NCBI GenBank assembly: GCA_043228905.1
Contig: JBHGNT010000008.1
Location: forward strand, 7,502,001 to 7,566,000
DNA from: Azolla caroliniana
Taxonomy: Eukaryota > Polypodiophyta
Length of the DNA: 64,000 nucleotides
Direction: 5' to 3'
The position numbers and the translations under genes were made by a program. The first letter of the stretch is position 1, and the number at the start of each line of letters is the position of its first letter. The notes beneath the pieces are model-generated. The model searched no databases, was not told the origin of the DNA, and saw only the letters and a program-made list of their open reading frames with translations. This document shows positions 46,373-56,800 of the stretch, in pieces.

Positions 46373-49300
46373 CTATCCCCCCTTTAAAACGACGAGTGTA
46401 ATGAGTCGTTTTGGATTGAGGACCCGGTTTCTCTGGATATTGATGGTGGAAGTCTTCAAGAAGTGCACGAGCATTGGTGACATTCTTTATCGGTTCCCAA
46501 GTACGCTCAATGGGACTATATCCTAGCCAATTGACTAGATAGTAGAGCTTGTTGCGAACAATCTTGGAATCAAGGATGGCAACAACCTCGTACTCAGGTC
46601 CATCTTCAAGCTCGATCGGGGGTGGAGGCTGTGTAATACGTCCTGGGATGGTGCTCTCTTGATAGGGTTCAAGGAGAGAACTATGAAACACCGGATGTAT
46701 CCGAAGTTGTGGAGGTAGATCGAGATGAAAAGCGACATCATTAATCTTTCCTATGATATGGAAAGGACCTAATCGCCGATAATCCAACTTCTCGCATGGG
46801 CGAGTAGTCTTGATGTGTCGTCGGAGTAACCATACCCGATCTCCAATGTTAAAACTGGATGGGTGTCGATGACGATCCGCATAAACCTTGTGTGTTTGCT
46901 GAGCTTGTTGGAGATGAGTAGATAAATCCGCTTGTATCTTGCGTAACAGTTCCAAACGATCCTCCGCGCAAGGATTTGTGGACACCTCTGGGGTTTCAAG
47001 TACACACCACCGGGGGTGACATCCCGTATAAGCATAAAATGGCGTAACTTTAGTCGATGCGTGGATAGAGTTATTATAGGCAAATTCGGCGAAGTGGAGA
47101 ATATCTGCCCAGTCATCCTGATGATAGCTGAGAAAGCACCGCAGGTACTGCTCCAGCGTTTGATTTGTTCGTTCGGCTTGGCCGTCGGTTTGTGGGTGGT
47201 AGCCGGAGAAGAGGTTACAAGTGACCTTGAGCATTTTAAAAAGGTGCTTCCAGAATTTTGACACGAACTGGGGTCCACGGTCGCTGACGATACTATCGGG
47301 AAGTCCATGATGCCGACATACTTCACGCATGACAATTTCGGCGGTGTCTTCACTGGAGATTTCCTTAGTACATGGCAAAAAATGAGCCATCTTCGTATAT
47401 CGATCTACCACTGTTAGAATCGCATTGAACCCCTTAGAGACTGGAAGATCTGTGATGAAGTCTAGAGCAATGGATTGCCACGGCTTGCTTGGAATTGGTA
47501 ATGGTTCTAATAAACCATATGGATGATGCCTTGGCATTTTCGCTCTGCAGCATGTGTCACAAGTCCAAACAAAATCTTCGACAAATTGTCGCATACGGGG
47601 CCACCAGAATGATCGTTGTACTAAATCTAATGTTTTAGTACTACCAAAATGCCCAGCTGTATATGTGTCATGACAGTTTTGTACTACTTGAAGGAGGGAA
47701 GAACCATTAGGAACATACAAAAGTTCTTTAAAGAAGAGTAACCCATCATGGTATTTGAATTGCCGATAGTCCGTACCTGGTGGTTGCGACTGTGAACACG
47801 ACGCTCGAGAGGGATCAATTTGTGCTAGTATAGCTTGGGCGAAAGCATCTGTCTTCAGGTCCGCACGTATGATATCGATAACGTGGGAATCCATGGGCAT
47901 GCCAAAGACTTGTGTTGCTTGCAATCGTGCCGGTCCCAAGATTACTTGCTTTTGGTTATCGAAAGCTGGCTCGCCGGGACGCGGTGCTAGGTACGAACGC
48001 CGTGATAATGCATCTGCTTTTCCTTGATGTTTCCCAGGTTGATATGTAATCTTGAAGTTGAAACGCGTGAGAAAATGGGCCCACCGAGCTTGACGTCGAT
48101 TTAACACACGAGCGTCTTGAAAATAGGCGAGGTTTTTGTGGTTACTGAATACAGTGACTTGATGAGAAGATCCCTCTAGAAAATGCCTCCATTGCATAAA
48201 AGAGTCCACTATAGTCAATAGCTCTTTATCATGAATTTCGTACTTGATTTCGGCGGCGTCAAACTTGCGTGAGTGAAAAGCCACAGGATGTAGCTTTTCA
48301 TCATTACCTCGTTGTGATAGAATGCTTCCCAATGCAAAATCCGATGCGTCCGCTTCGATGATTAATGGTTTTTCTGGATCAACGTGAGCTAGAATCGGAG
48401 CCGATGTAAATGCCTGTTTAAGATTCTCAAAAGCCATGTCCGCTTCTTCAGACCAAACGAACGATTGTCCCTTCCTAGTAAGTTGTGTAAGAGGCAAAAC
48501 GAGCTTTGAGTAATCCTTTATAAACTTCCGGTAAAAATTGGCAAAGCCTAGAAAGCATTGCACATCCCGCACCGAACGCGGAGTCTGCCATTCTACCACC
48601 GTTTTGACCTTAGATGGGTCCATGGAGATGCCTTCTGAGGAAATGACATAACCGAGAAATTCCACCTGGTTGCACCCGAAACTACATTTTCTAGCTTTGC
48701 ATAGAGACCATGTTCTCGAAGTCGCTTTAGTACTAATAGTACATGAGAATCATGCTCTTCTTGGTTCTTCAAGTAAACCAGTAGATCATCCAAATAGATC
48801 ATTAGACACACATCCAAGAGATCTCGGAAAATATCATTTGCCATGTGCTGGAAGACTGCTGGCGCATTAGTGAGGCCGAACGACATGACCGTATACTCGA
48901 AGTGCCCATATCTGGTGCGGAACGCGGTCTTCCATTCATCTCCTGGTCGGATCCGTACGAGGTTATAGGCTCCCCGTAAGTCGATCTTCGTGAAGAACCT
49001 GGCACCATTGATTCGTTCTAAAAGACTTGAGATAAGGGGGAGTGCATACCTATTTCGGATTGTAACCTTATTCAAGCCACGGTAATCTACAACGAGCCGA
49101 AGTGAGCCATCCTTTTTCTTGACGAAGAAAATGGGTGCGCCGGTTGGAGATTTCGAATGTCGTATGAAACCATTCTCCAAATTCTCCTCTATATAGGCTC
49201 GAAGGACTTCCAGTTCGGTTGGTGACAAATTGTAGATCGGTCCCCAAGGTGGCTCTTTCCCCGGTTGTAAATCGATGGGGCAATCATATGGTCGATGGTG

Positions 49301-49960
49301 AGGAAGCGTACTGGCTTGTACTTTATCAAACACATTGGCATACTGATGATACTTCTCTGGAAGTTGAACGGTGGAATCCTCTTTAGTGGTGCTATAGGGG
49401 TTTACTGATATTGCGAAGAGGAACATTTCTTCCTTGCATCCTTCCTCACGCAACTGATGTAGTGAAATCGTTGCAATCTCATGAGTAGACCCTCGGGCTT
49501 TTTGATGCCGGATTTCTCTTGTCCGCCAATCTATGTCTGGGTTATGTAATTCGAACCATGGTAATCCTAAGACAATGGGGTGTTCTGGGATGCTAATTAT
49601 ATTAAATGATATGACACATGCTAGATTATCTAGGACAACATTAACGGGCTCTGACTCTTCTATGATATTTCCTGAGGCAATGGGACGACCATCGATGACT
49701 ACTACAAGGGCAGGACACAAGAGTTTTCAGAGAGATATCTGATGAGCTTGGGCAAATTTCCTATCCATGAAGCAAGAATTAGCTCCAGAATCTAGAAGTG
49801 CTAAGACATGTACTAGAGGAGTACTTTTAGTACTAATTGTTACTTGGGCTGCGAACACATTCGTAACTTGCTTAGAGGGAATGGAACCACTAATGGGTTG
49901 CACAGATCTAGGGCTGTCCAACCAAACGGCTCCTATTTTGGCTGGACTTAGTCGTTTAAC
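46365..49960 (-). pseudogene. pol of chromovirus B (PR, RT, RNase H, INT, chromodomain), one frameshift
   Basis: Read by -1 shift from gag. Protease ALLDSGANSCFMD lies near 49,770-49,800. RT (about 49,200-48,400) has FVKKKDGSLRLVVDYRGLN and active-site YLDD near 48,790. One A is missing at about 48,692 (AGAAAATG against GGAAAAATG in copy A), which breaks the frame after KLE. RNase H has ADASDFALGS near 48,340. Integrase has the HHCC finger (CHDTYTAGHFGSTKT ... CDTCCRAK) and the catalytic Asp, Asp and Glu in LDFITDLP, SDRGPQFV and GQAERTNQT. The chromodomain is at 46,595-46,421 (YEVVAILDSK, WLGYS, TWEP). Everything else is open, so a close relative may be active. Confidence 0.94.
49916..49960 (-). 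promoter_or_regulatory. Candidate -1 frameshift signal, chromovirus B gag-pol
   Basis: GTTAAAC (49,960-49,954) sits in the gag frame as G-TTA-AAC, one codon before the last gag codon and TAA. After 6 nt comes an 8-bp stem, GTCCAGCC (49,947-49,940) pairing with GGTTGGAC (49,923-49,916), one G-U pair. Heptamer, spacing and stem fit a programmed -1 shift. Confidence 0.7.
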
Positions 49961-51087
49961 TCTTCTTCTAACTGACTAAGGACATCCAATTTGTTCGCTA
50001 GATTTGGGCTATTAGTACTATTAGGACTATCAGATATCCCTAATGAAATAGACTCGGGTTTAGTACAATCAGAACTAGCAACTATTTGGTTTACCTGCCT
50101 TCTTGGCCTATGGGGACAGTTTACCGCGATATGCCCTGGTCCACCGCAATAAAGACATAGTCGATTTGCTCGACGTCGTTGCTTTTCTTCTTCCGATAGC
50201 GGTTCACGACGACGTGTGGTGTCAATTTCCATAAGAGTTGGAGTACTTGCTGGAGGCGCATTATATGACTCCCTCGGAAAAGGTTTCGCTACCACTGAGG
50301 CATAGGTAGGCTCTGATCTTGCCCTCGGAATATGGAATTGTCGTTTCGAACGTCGTTCGAAGAGGCGGTTGTCGCATCTCACCGCGCGACTAATTGCTTC
50401 TGTTAATGACTTTGGCTCTTCGGGGAAGGTCAAGAGTAAATCCTTGACATCGTTGCGTAAGCCATAACGGAATTGCTCCATCAATGTGTGATCATCCCAA
50501 GGGATATCGGCAGCGAGCAGGCGGAAATCTGCAGCGTATGCGGAAGCTGGACGATCACCTTGGCGTAATCGCCGGATTTTGTTGATTGCAGTCCTTATGC
50601 TGTCAGTATCTCCAAAACAGGCCTTAAACTCACTTATAAATTCTTCAAAACTGTTTAATAATGGAGAATCCTTTTCCAACAATGGAGCAAACCATGCTAA
50701 CGCTGAGCCACTAAGGAGAGTGCCTACTAGTCCCACTCGTGATGCATCGGTGGGATATCGAGAAGGATGCATTTGTATCACTAAACGTACCTGATTCAAA
50801 AACCCTCTAAACTGTGATCGAGTCCCATCAAATTTTGCAGGAAGATCGATCTTGGGTTCTTTGTGAATCCCTTGAGTGCTTGATCCTTGTTGTTGTAATG
50901 ATATGATAGTCGCTTCGAGTTGTTGTACACGTAGTGTCAGTTCCCCGTGTTGTTGTTTTTCCAACGCTATTTGTTGAAGATCCCCCAACAAGCAATGATT
51001 TTCTTGTTCTAGTGCTACAAATTTCTCTTTTAAGCACTGGAGCTCCGAGAAAATAGATTGGTATTCCTGAGCGTTAACAGTTTCCAT
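49948..51087 (-). CDS. gag polyprotein of chromovirus B
   Basis: 379 residues in one open frame; start taken at 51,087 (METVNAQEYQSIF), since the longer frame upstream runs through the primer region. Residues 15-80 are a coiled coil rich in Leu, Glu and Gln. The capsid region has FDGTRSQFRGFLNQVRLVIQ and LAWFAPLLEKDSPLLNSFEE. A CCHC zinc knuckle, CLYCGGPGHIAVNC, lies near residue 315-330 and binds genomic RNA. The frame ends QLEEELND, overlapping the candidate shift site. Copy A has the same gag, broken. Confidence 0.94.
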   Translation of the reverse strand: METVNAQEYQSIFSELQCLKEKFVALEQENHCLLGDLQQIALEKQQHGELTLRVQQLEATIISLQQQGSSTQGIHKEPKIDLPAKFDGTRSQFRGFLNQVRLVIQMHPSRYPTDASRVGLVGTLLSGSALAWFAPLLEKDSPLLNSFEEFISEFKACFGDTDSIRTAINKIRRLRQGDRPASAYAADFRLLAADIPWDDHTLMEQFRYGLRNDVKDLLLTFPEEPKSLTEAISRAVRCDNRLFERRSKRQFHIPRARSEPTYASVVAKPFPRESYNAPPASTPTLMEIDTTRRREPLSEEEKQRRRANRLCLYCGGPGHIAVNCPHRPRRQVNQIVASSDCTKPESISLGISDSPNSTNSPNLANKLDVLSQLEEELND

Positions 51088-51153
51088 TTTACTAGGGAGG
51101 ATAAGAGGATTAATAAGAAGATAAAAGGAAAAGGAGGAAAGGAAGATCGATCG

Positions 51154-51167
51154 AAATCGGTTCAAAC
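51154..51167 (-). promoter_or_regulatory. Candidate self-priming PBS of chromovirus B
   Basis: The minus strand after the 5' LTR reads GTTTGAACCGATTT. Twelve of these bases (51,165-51,154) are the exact complement of AAATCGGTTCAA at 51,391-51,380, which begins 33 nt after the first T of TATAAAAGG (51,424-51,416). No tRNA-like TGG start is present. Confidence 0.7.
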
Positions 51168-51608
51168 TGTCAGGAACAATACTAAGACAGAGAAGGAATT
51201 AGTACTAAAAGAAGTATTAGTACTAAGAGAGGTGAAGAACTCTCGAGAGAAGGAAAGAGGGAGTGAGAGGGAGGGAGAGAGAGATCGAGAGAGAGAGAGA
51301 GAGAGAGAGAGATTATAAGAAAAGATATATATTATGTGAAGAGAATGTACATTAGTAGCTAGGAGGCTTAAGACTGGCGTTGAACCGATTTGGTTCGAAA
51401 TAATGCCTCGTGCCTCCTTTTATAGTGTTCTAAGGAATACTCCTTAAGTTTCTAGAATGTTCCAGAGAAATCTGGAATATACATCAATTTTCTATAATAA
51501 AACATAAATGAAAATAATATTCTATGTATTACAATGTATAGTTTAATGGTCAAGAGCTCGACCCATGTAGCATAAGGTCATGGGTTCGAGTCTTGCCATA
51601 TCATGACA
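51168..51608 (-). repeat. 5' LTR of chromovirus B
   Basis: 441 bp. On the minus strand: tRNA-like part, TATAAAAGG (51,424-51,416), predicted RNA start near 51,391, and a CT-rich leader (the GA run at 51,260-51,313). Ends CCTGACA at 51,168. Confidence 0.95.
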
Positions 51609-51689
51609 ATAATAAATAGTAGAAAAGCGAATGATATACATATTGATACCAAGTAGATTTAACTTCTAGATCTGAAATTATTCACTCAC

Positions 51690-52090
51690 AATTCAATTAA
51701 AAATTGGAAACAGTTCGGTTCGATTCAAGAGTGTCAAAACCAAATTGTTTTTAATTTTTGAAACTTGAACTGAACTGAACCACGAAACCATTGAAACCGA
51801 AATTGTTTAACCAAACCCTCACAAAAAATCCAAACTGTTTCGTTTTCGTTTTCAAGTTTTCAAGTTTTCGATTTTCAAGTTAGATCAAAATTCAAAATTT
51901 AAACTTTTAATTTTTCAAAAATTTAAAGATTTTTCCTAAAATGTGAGAATTAGGCTTAAAATGAAAAGGTTGTTTAAAAAATTATTAAAAAAAACAACAA
52001 CTAGCAACCCTAAACCGTTAAAACCACGGTTTCAAACCGTTTAAACCACGAAGCTATTAAGCAGCAATTCCGTGGTTCGGTTGCTGATTG
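51690..52090. repeat. AACCGAACCG-rich repeat, copy 2
   Basis: From about CAGTTCGGTTCGATTC to ATTCCGTGGTTCGG, with an AT-rich core that matches copy 1 (43,475-43,780) in reverse. Ends and target duplication are not resolved. Confidence 0.6.
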
Positions 52091-52749
52091 TTAAATTCAA
52101 TTGAGCATTACAAAATGTAGGTGTATTGCAGCAAAATGCCAGAATCCCATATAGAGGGTGCAAGAATGAGGTCTTTGCGGATGCAATGAAAGCTCTGTCC
52201 TGGTAGGAAACCCCAATTGCACCGTAGACCGACGATAGAAGTTTGATTACCGACACTCTGATTGCACAAGATCTGCTCGGATCGCGTTCGGAAAAGAGAC
52301 CCACTTTCTTTCTTTCCTTTTTAAATTTTTTCTTTTGATCTTGGAGAACTCAGAATCGGTCGACCGACTGGATTGAGCAGCTACTGGGGAATGAATGAAT
52401 GAATGAATGTATTGGAAAAGTGGTCTCTCGTGCCGGCAATGGATCTCGGCTTTTTACCGCCGGTATTTATTGTCCACACTTCCGGGGAGGGGCCGTACCT
52501 AGGCAGGTGGTTTTCTGCAAAACCGCTTTTGTGTGTGGTGGGGGTTGGGGGGTATAGTGAAGATTTATCCATGAGCCTTCAAATTTGAGGAGCAGAGAAC
52601 ACAAGACCAACAAAATACAGAGACACAGACAGAGAGAGAGAGGACTTCTGCACTTCTTGTTTCTTCTCCCCTCCCCAACCAGAAGACTGTCAGCTGAGGA
52701 GCTCTACCACTCTTGCAGGTTTGTAGTGTTAAGAAATTCAGTTTCTCAG

Positions 52750-53635
52750 TGTGGATCATATCCATTTTGTGGAAGATGATGCGAGGGAGTAGAGGTCGGA
52801 GAGAAGTTATTGAATGGGTTTTTATCAGGAAATGTTGGTTTAAATTCATGGTAGATTTGGTTACGCAGCATCAGTCTTTTACTCCGTGCGGATTGAGGGA
52901 ACTGCATATTTCATATCACTGATTTCAGTCGTCTCTAGGAGGTCAAATGTAGTTTTATATGAATACATCCATAAAACCATATCCATTTTGTGCTAAGCAA
53001 TAACCTTATTATAAAAATGGTTTGTTAGCAGACATCATTATTGCAAATAACATGATAGACATGATAACCATACAGTTGCAAGTGGATATGCCTTGAATGT
53101 CTCTGTCAGCAATGCTCTTATAGACATGTATTGCAAGTGCAAAGACACTGACAATGCAAGGCAATTATGAAGAAACGTGAGATGTCTGCCGAGATTGAAA
53201 GAACGGGGTTGCTGAATGAACATTTTTCTTGGATATGCCGAACATGAATAAGATTGGCTAGAAAGATTATTTATCTTTACCTAGAAAGGTTGGCTACAGT
53301 CATTTGACATGGCTATACAATATTTGTTGTAATATTGGATTATCTTGTATACTGCCCACTTTAATTTTAATACCAATGGAGGATAGTTCTTTATGAAAAA
53401 AAAAAAAACCATATCCATTTTGTCAACGGTGATATGAGGGAGAAGATTTTGGAGAGAAGTCATCGAATGGGGTTTATATGGAAATGCTGCTTTGAACGCA
53501 CTGTAGATTTGCTTACATAGCATCAGTCTTTTGCATCCTGCAAATCAAAGGAACTGCTCATTTCATATGATTGATTTCACTCGTCTCTAGGAGGTCACTT
53601 GTAATTTAATTGAATACATCCATAAAACATATTGT
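52750..53635. repeat. Tandem duplication of about 230 bp, second copy split by an L1
   Basis: Copy 1 is about 52,750-52,976; copy 2 starts at 52,977 and resumes at 53,424 after the LINE, ending near 53,635. Shared words include AGCATCAGTCTTTT, CGTCTCTAGGAGGTCA and GAATACATCCATAAAA. Confidence 0.85.
52992..53408 (+). mobile_element. 5'-truncated LINE fragment upstream of Der
   Basis: 417 bp with a 3' poly(A) of 13 and target duplication CCATATCCATTTTGT (52,977-52,991 and 53,409-53,423). The 3' end TTAATACCAATGGAGGATAG resembles that of the L1 fragment at 45,052-45,612. No coding domain is left. Confidence 0.88.
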
Positions 53636-53896
53636 CAAAGTGGTATTGATTAAAGTCTCTGGGTGATCATTAGTACAATATATTGATAAAGCATGGCTTC
53701 CTTTCTGTTCCAAGAGGACCATTAGCTGCATAGTCATTCGTTGTTAATGTCTTGTTTCTGCAGAAAAAGGAACCTCAGAAGAACAGTTGGAGACTGTTGA
53801 AGAGCATTAGCTTCATGACAGATAAAAAACGCAAGGAAGCCTTAAAGGGTATGTGAACACAATTGTTAAAGGATTAGTACCCAACCATAGCCATCC

Positions 53897-56800
53897 ATGG
53901 CTTCAAGCATTTGCATGTTTCCCACTTCTCCACCATTATCATCTTCTTCTTTTGCTTCCACTTTATCACTTGGACATGCAAAAGTTGGGGTCTTCCATCA
54001 AAATCTGCATCGTGGCATCTTCGCCTCTATACAAGCCAGAGATAGAGAAAAACAGGGCCTATCATCAAGCTTATCATTTGATGTAAGTGAGGACATCATG
54101 TCGGCTTTCGATGTCTCCGATCTTGAACCTCTTTCAGCTCCCAAAGACCTTTCTGAGGTATTATACATGATAATTGTGGTTTTAAACTGTATTTTTTCTT
54201 CTAAATGATGGTAATTAGAGCTTTATCTATTTTAATGAAGGGTTTAAATGACACACCTGTATTATACATGGGTGATCATTAGGTTTGAACTGCACTCTTT
54301 GTGTTCTACATGATGATAAATAGGGTTTTAACTGTAATTTTGAAATCCATGTGGTGACAATTAGGCTTCTGATTGTGTTTTTATATTCTATATGATGACA
54401 ATTAGGGTTTTAACCTGTAATTTTGTATACACCATCATCTGATACATGATATAAATGTTGAATAAAAGTTACAGAATGTCATCTACCTAAAGGTGATAGA
54501 TAAGTACTAAGTTACAAAGTATAGGGGTAAGTTTCATAGCCTTGAGCAAAGGTAAAAAAAAGCTATAAAAGAGGCAATTATATGTCCTCTGAATCTCAAC
54601 AGAACTTTCAGATTTATACTATTAGAATATGACATCTCCAAATGCTCATATCATTCTTTTATCATGTGCCTTATGCCAAAGTTGAGATATGCCCAGTTGC
54701 AATCTTATCTATGTAGATTATTGAGGAAACTGGCACTGAAATAGCTGTGTGAGAAATTCCTACGAGTAAGAGTTTTGGTTTCTAAACTCTTTAGCATTCA
54801 TGACATAGTGAAGCTATATGTATCTATTGTGGTTTCCAAATATTTTGGCCTCTCATTTTCCATTTTTGTCTCATTCTCATCTTCTTTTTGTTTTTGTTTC
54901 TGACCATATTGCATGGTAATTAGAAGGGGCAAAAAGCACGATGTAATGTGTAAATGTGATCAAGCTCCTTATCTATTGAAGGAAGCAATAGCTTGAACTC
55001 ATTAATCAGAGCGAAGGGAATTGTACAATACTTGTGTATTTCTAATGGAAAGAGTGAAAGATATATAAACTTCTCTTAAGAGCAAATGGGAGATTACATC
55101 TTAAAATGTTGTCTCATATTTGAGAACAACAAATCAAATAAATATTACTAAATTAGTATGTAAAGTACCAGAGAAGCATTTAAGCTAAGCGCTTAATGTT
55201 CTGATCTTATATGAACTGAAACTCCTGACTTTGAAAGCTCTCTGAAATGCACTGATCCAAAGTGGAGAGGTCTCTTATGTGAGGGAAGCACCTTAAGTGA
55301 TGCGTGATAATGCCCCTATTTGTTGATGACTGGGTTGATATCGTCCAGATGGATGTGGCTTACTTGCAATACAGATTGCTATTGCCACATCTATTGTAAC
55401 CCTTTTAAATGTTATGGTTGAGACCCTGCTTATTTAGACCTTGACTTCAACCATGAGGAGTGATGGATCTAAAGATTAAAGTTGTGATGGTTCATAGTTG
55501 ATGACCTTCTGTATTTACATTGTTGTCCTTCAATTTCTTTCTATATCTCTTGAGTTCTAGTAGGAATAGTCCCAAGCATTGTTGGTCCCCATATTCTATT
55601 ACCTTGCATAATGGGTCACAGCCTTGTTTTTAGAGTCCATGGTATATCTGCCTTTATCTCATAAAAAACAATATTGTGGCAAACATTGTGTTTCTCCAAT
55701 TCCACATCTTTATCTCAGCTACATAGGCTGAGGCTGGGGGATTTCCTTCTCGTAACCTTCGAATCTTATTGATAGCGGTTCTCGCACTATTTGTACCTGC
55801 ATGCATATCTTCCTACCTCAATTTGTAACTGATGTAAGAGGTCTTACGCTGCCCTATCATGCCATAGAGATTGAGCAGACGTGTATCCGTATGAGAGATC
55901 CCGATAAATCCTCATCTCAATACATATAAGACAAGGCCTCACAGCAGCCATCTTCCTACCAAGAGCTATTGTTGGGCTTGACTACATTCTTTCATTGTCC
56001 AAATTAATGCCATCAATTTAGATAACTTATTCTTTCCACTTTGGTCATCTCCAAGTGTGGGATAATCCAAACTATATTGGAATTGGGTAATTCAGTTACA
56101 CCAATGCCAACCTCGCATATTTGTTTCGAGAGAGCTCCTATATGGTATGAATGTAGGATACTGAATCTGGCAAGTGCTAACTTCAATTGGTAATTTATCC
56201 ATCTTAACTTAAATAATTTCATGTGGTACTAAGTCCTTAGCTTGAATTGTCCATTGGAAATAGTAGATACAAGAGGCCAACATGTGTACCAATCTATCAT
56301 GGTAAATCTTGTGATATATTAATATGTAACCTGTGGAAACCAAATTGGAAAGTAATTCACTATTAACGGATATCCTGGGATCTTTTTCTGTTCTTCAATG
56401 CTAGAGGCTTCTTTAGCTGGTTACTTCTTTGCTATGTATGTTTGTCGCTGGTACTGTCAAGGATATCATAATCCTTTCCTAGTGGCGTTCTGGTTCCTAC
56501 TCCAGCCTCATCCTTTTGATTATTCAAAGGATTCATGCATGGATTTATTATCTTTGGGCTTAATATCATGCATACAAATGATATTAATTATCAGTTGGTG
56601 CAGGATTGCAGTTGATTATTTTTAAGATGGCATATGTGAAGAATGGGGAATAATGCAGTAGACACATAATAGAAAGAAGGGCTTGTAAAGGAAATCACAT
56701 ATTTGAGACAAGGTTCTGTAGATCAAGGTTTGCTGGATGATGAAATTGCACTTGAGATGTGTTACTTTCATGTTTCATATCTTGAACTTGTGATCCTTTC

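Larger units (their letters stand above)
45941..51608 (-). mobile_element. Chromovirus B: nearly intact chromodomain Ty3/gypsy element
   Basis: LTRs 45,941-46,372 (432 bp) and 51,168-51,608 (441 bp), ends TGTCA/TGACA, target duplication ATAAT (45,936-45,940 and 51,609-51,613). By eye the LTRs differ at about eight bases plus GA-repeat length. Genes on the minus strand: gag 51,087-49,948, then pol in the -1 frame down to 46,365. The only coding defect I see is a one-base loss in an A run near 48,692. It is the same family as chromovirus A. Confidence 0.96.
52560..53849 (+). promoter_or_regulatory. Upstream region of the Der gene with possible leader exons
   Basis: A GA/CT-rich leader-like stretch (52,570-52,718) ends in a donor-like CTTGCAG-GTTTGT. 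A second exon-like stretch (about 53,763-53,849), between TTCTGCAG and G-GTATGTG, is open in one frame (KKEPQKNSWRLLKSISFMTD) but meets a stop right after the donor if unspliced. Either could be a 5' leader exon of Der or belong to another transcript. Between them are a roughly 230-bp duplication and an L1 fragment. Confidence 0.4.
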
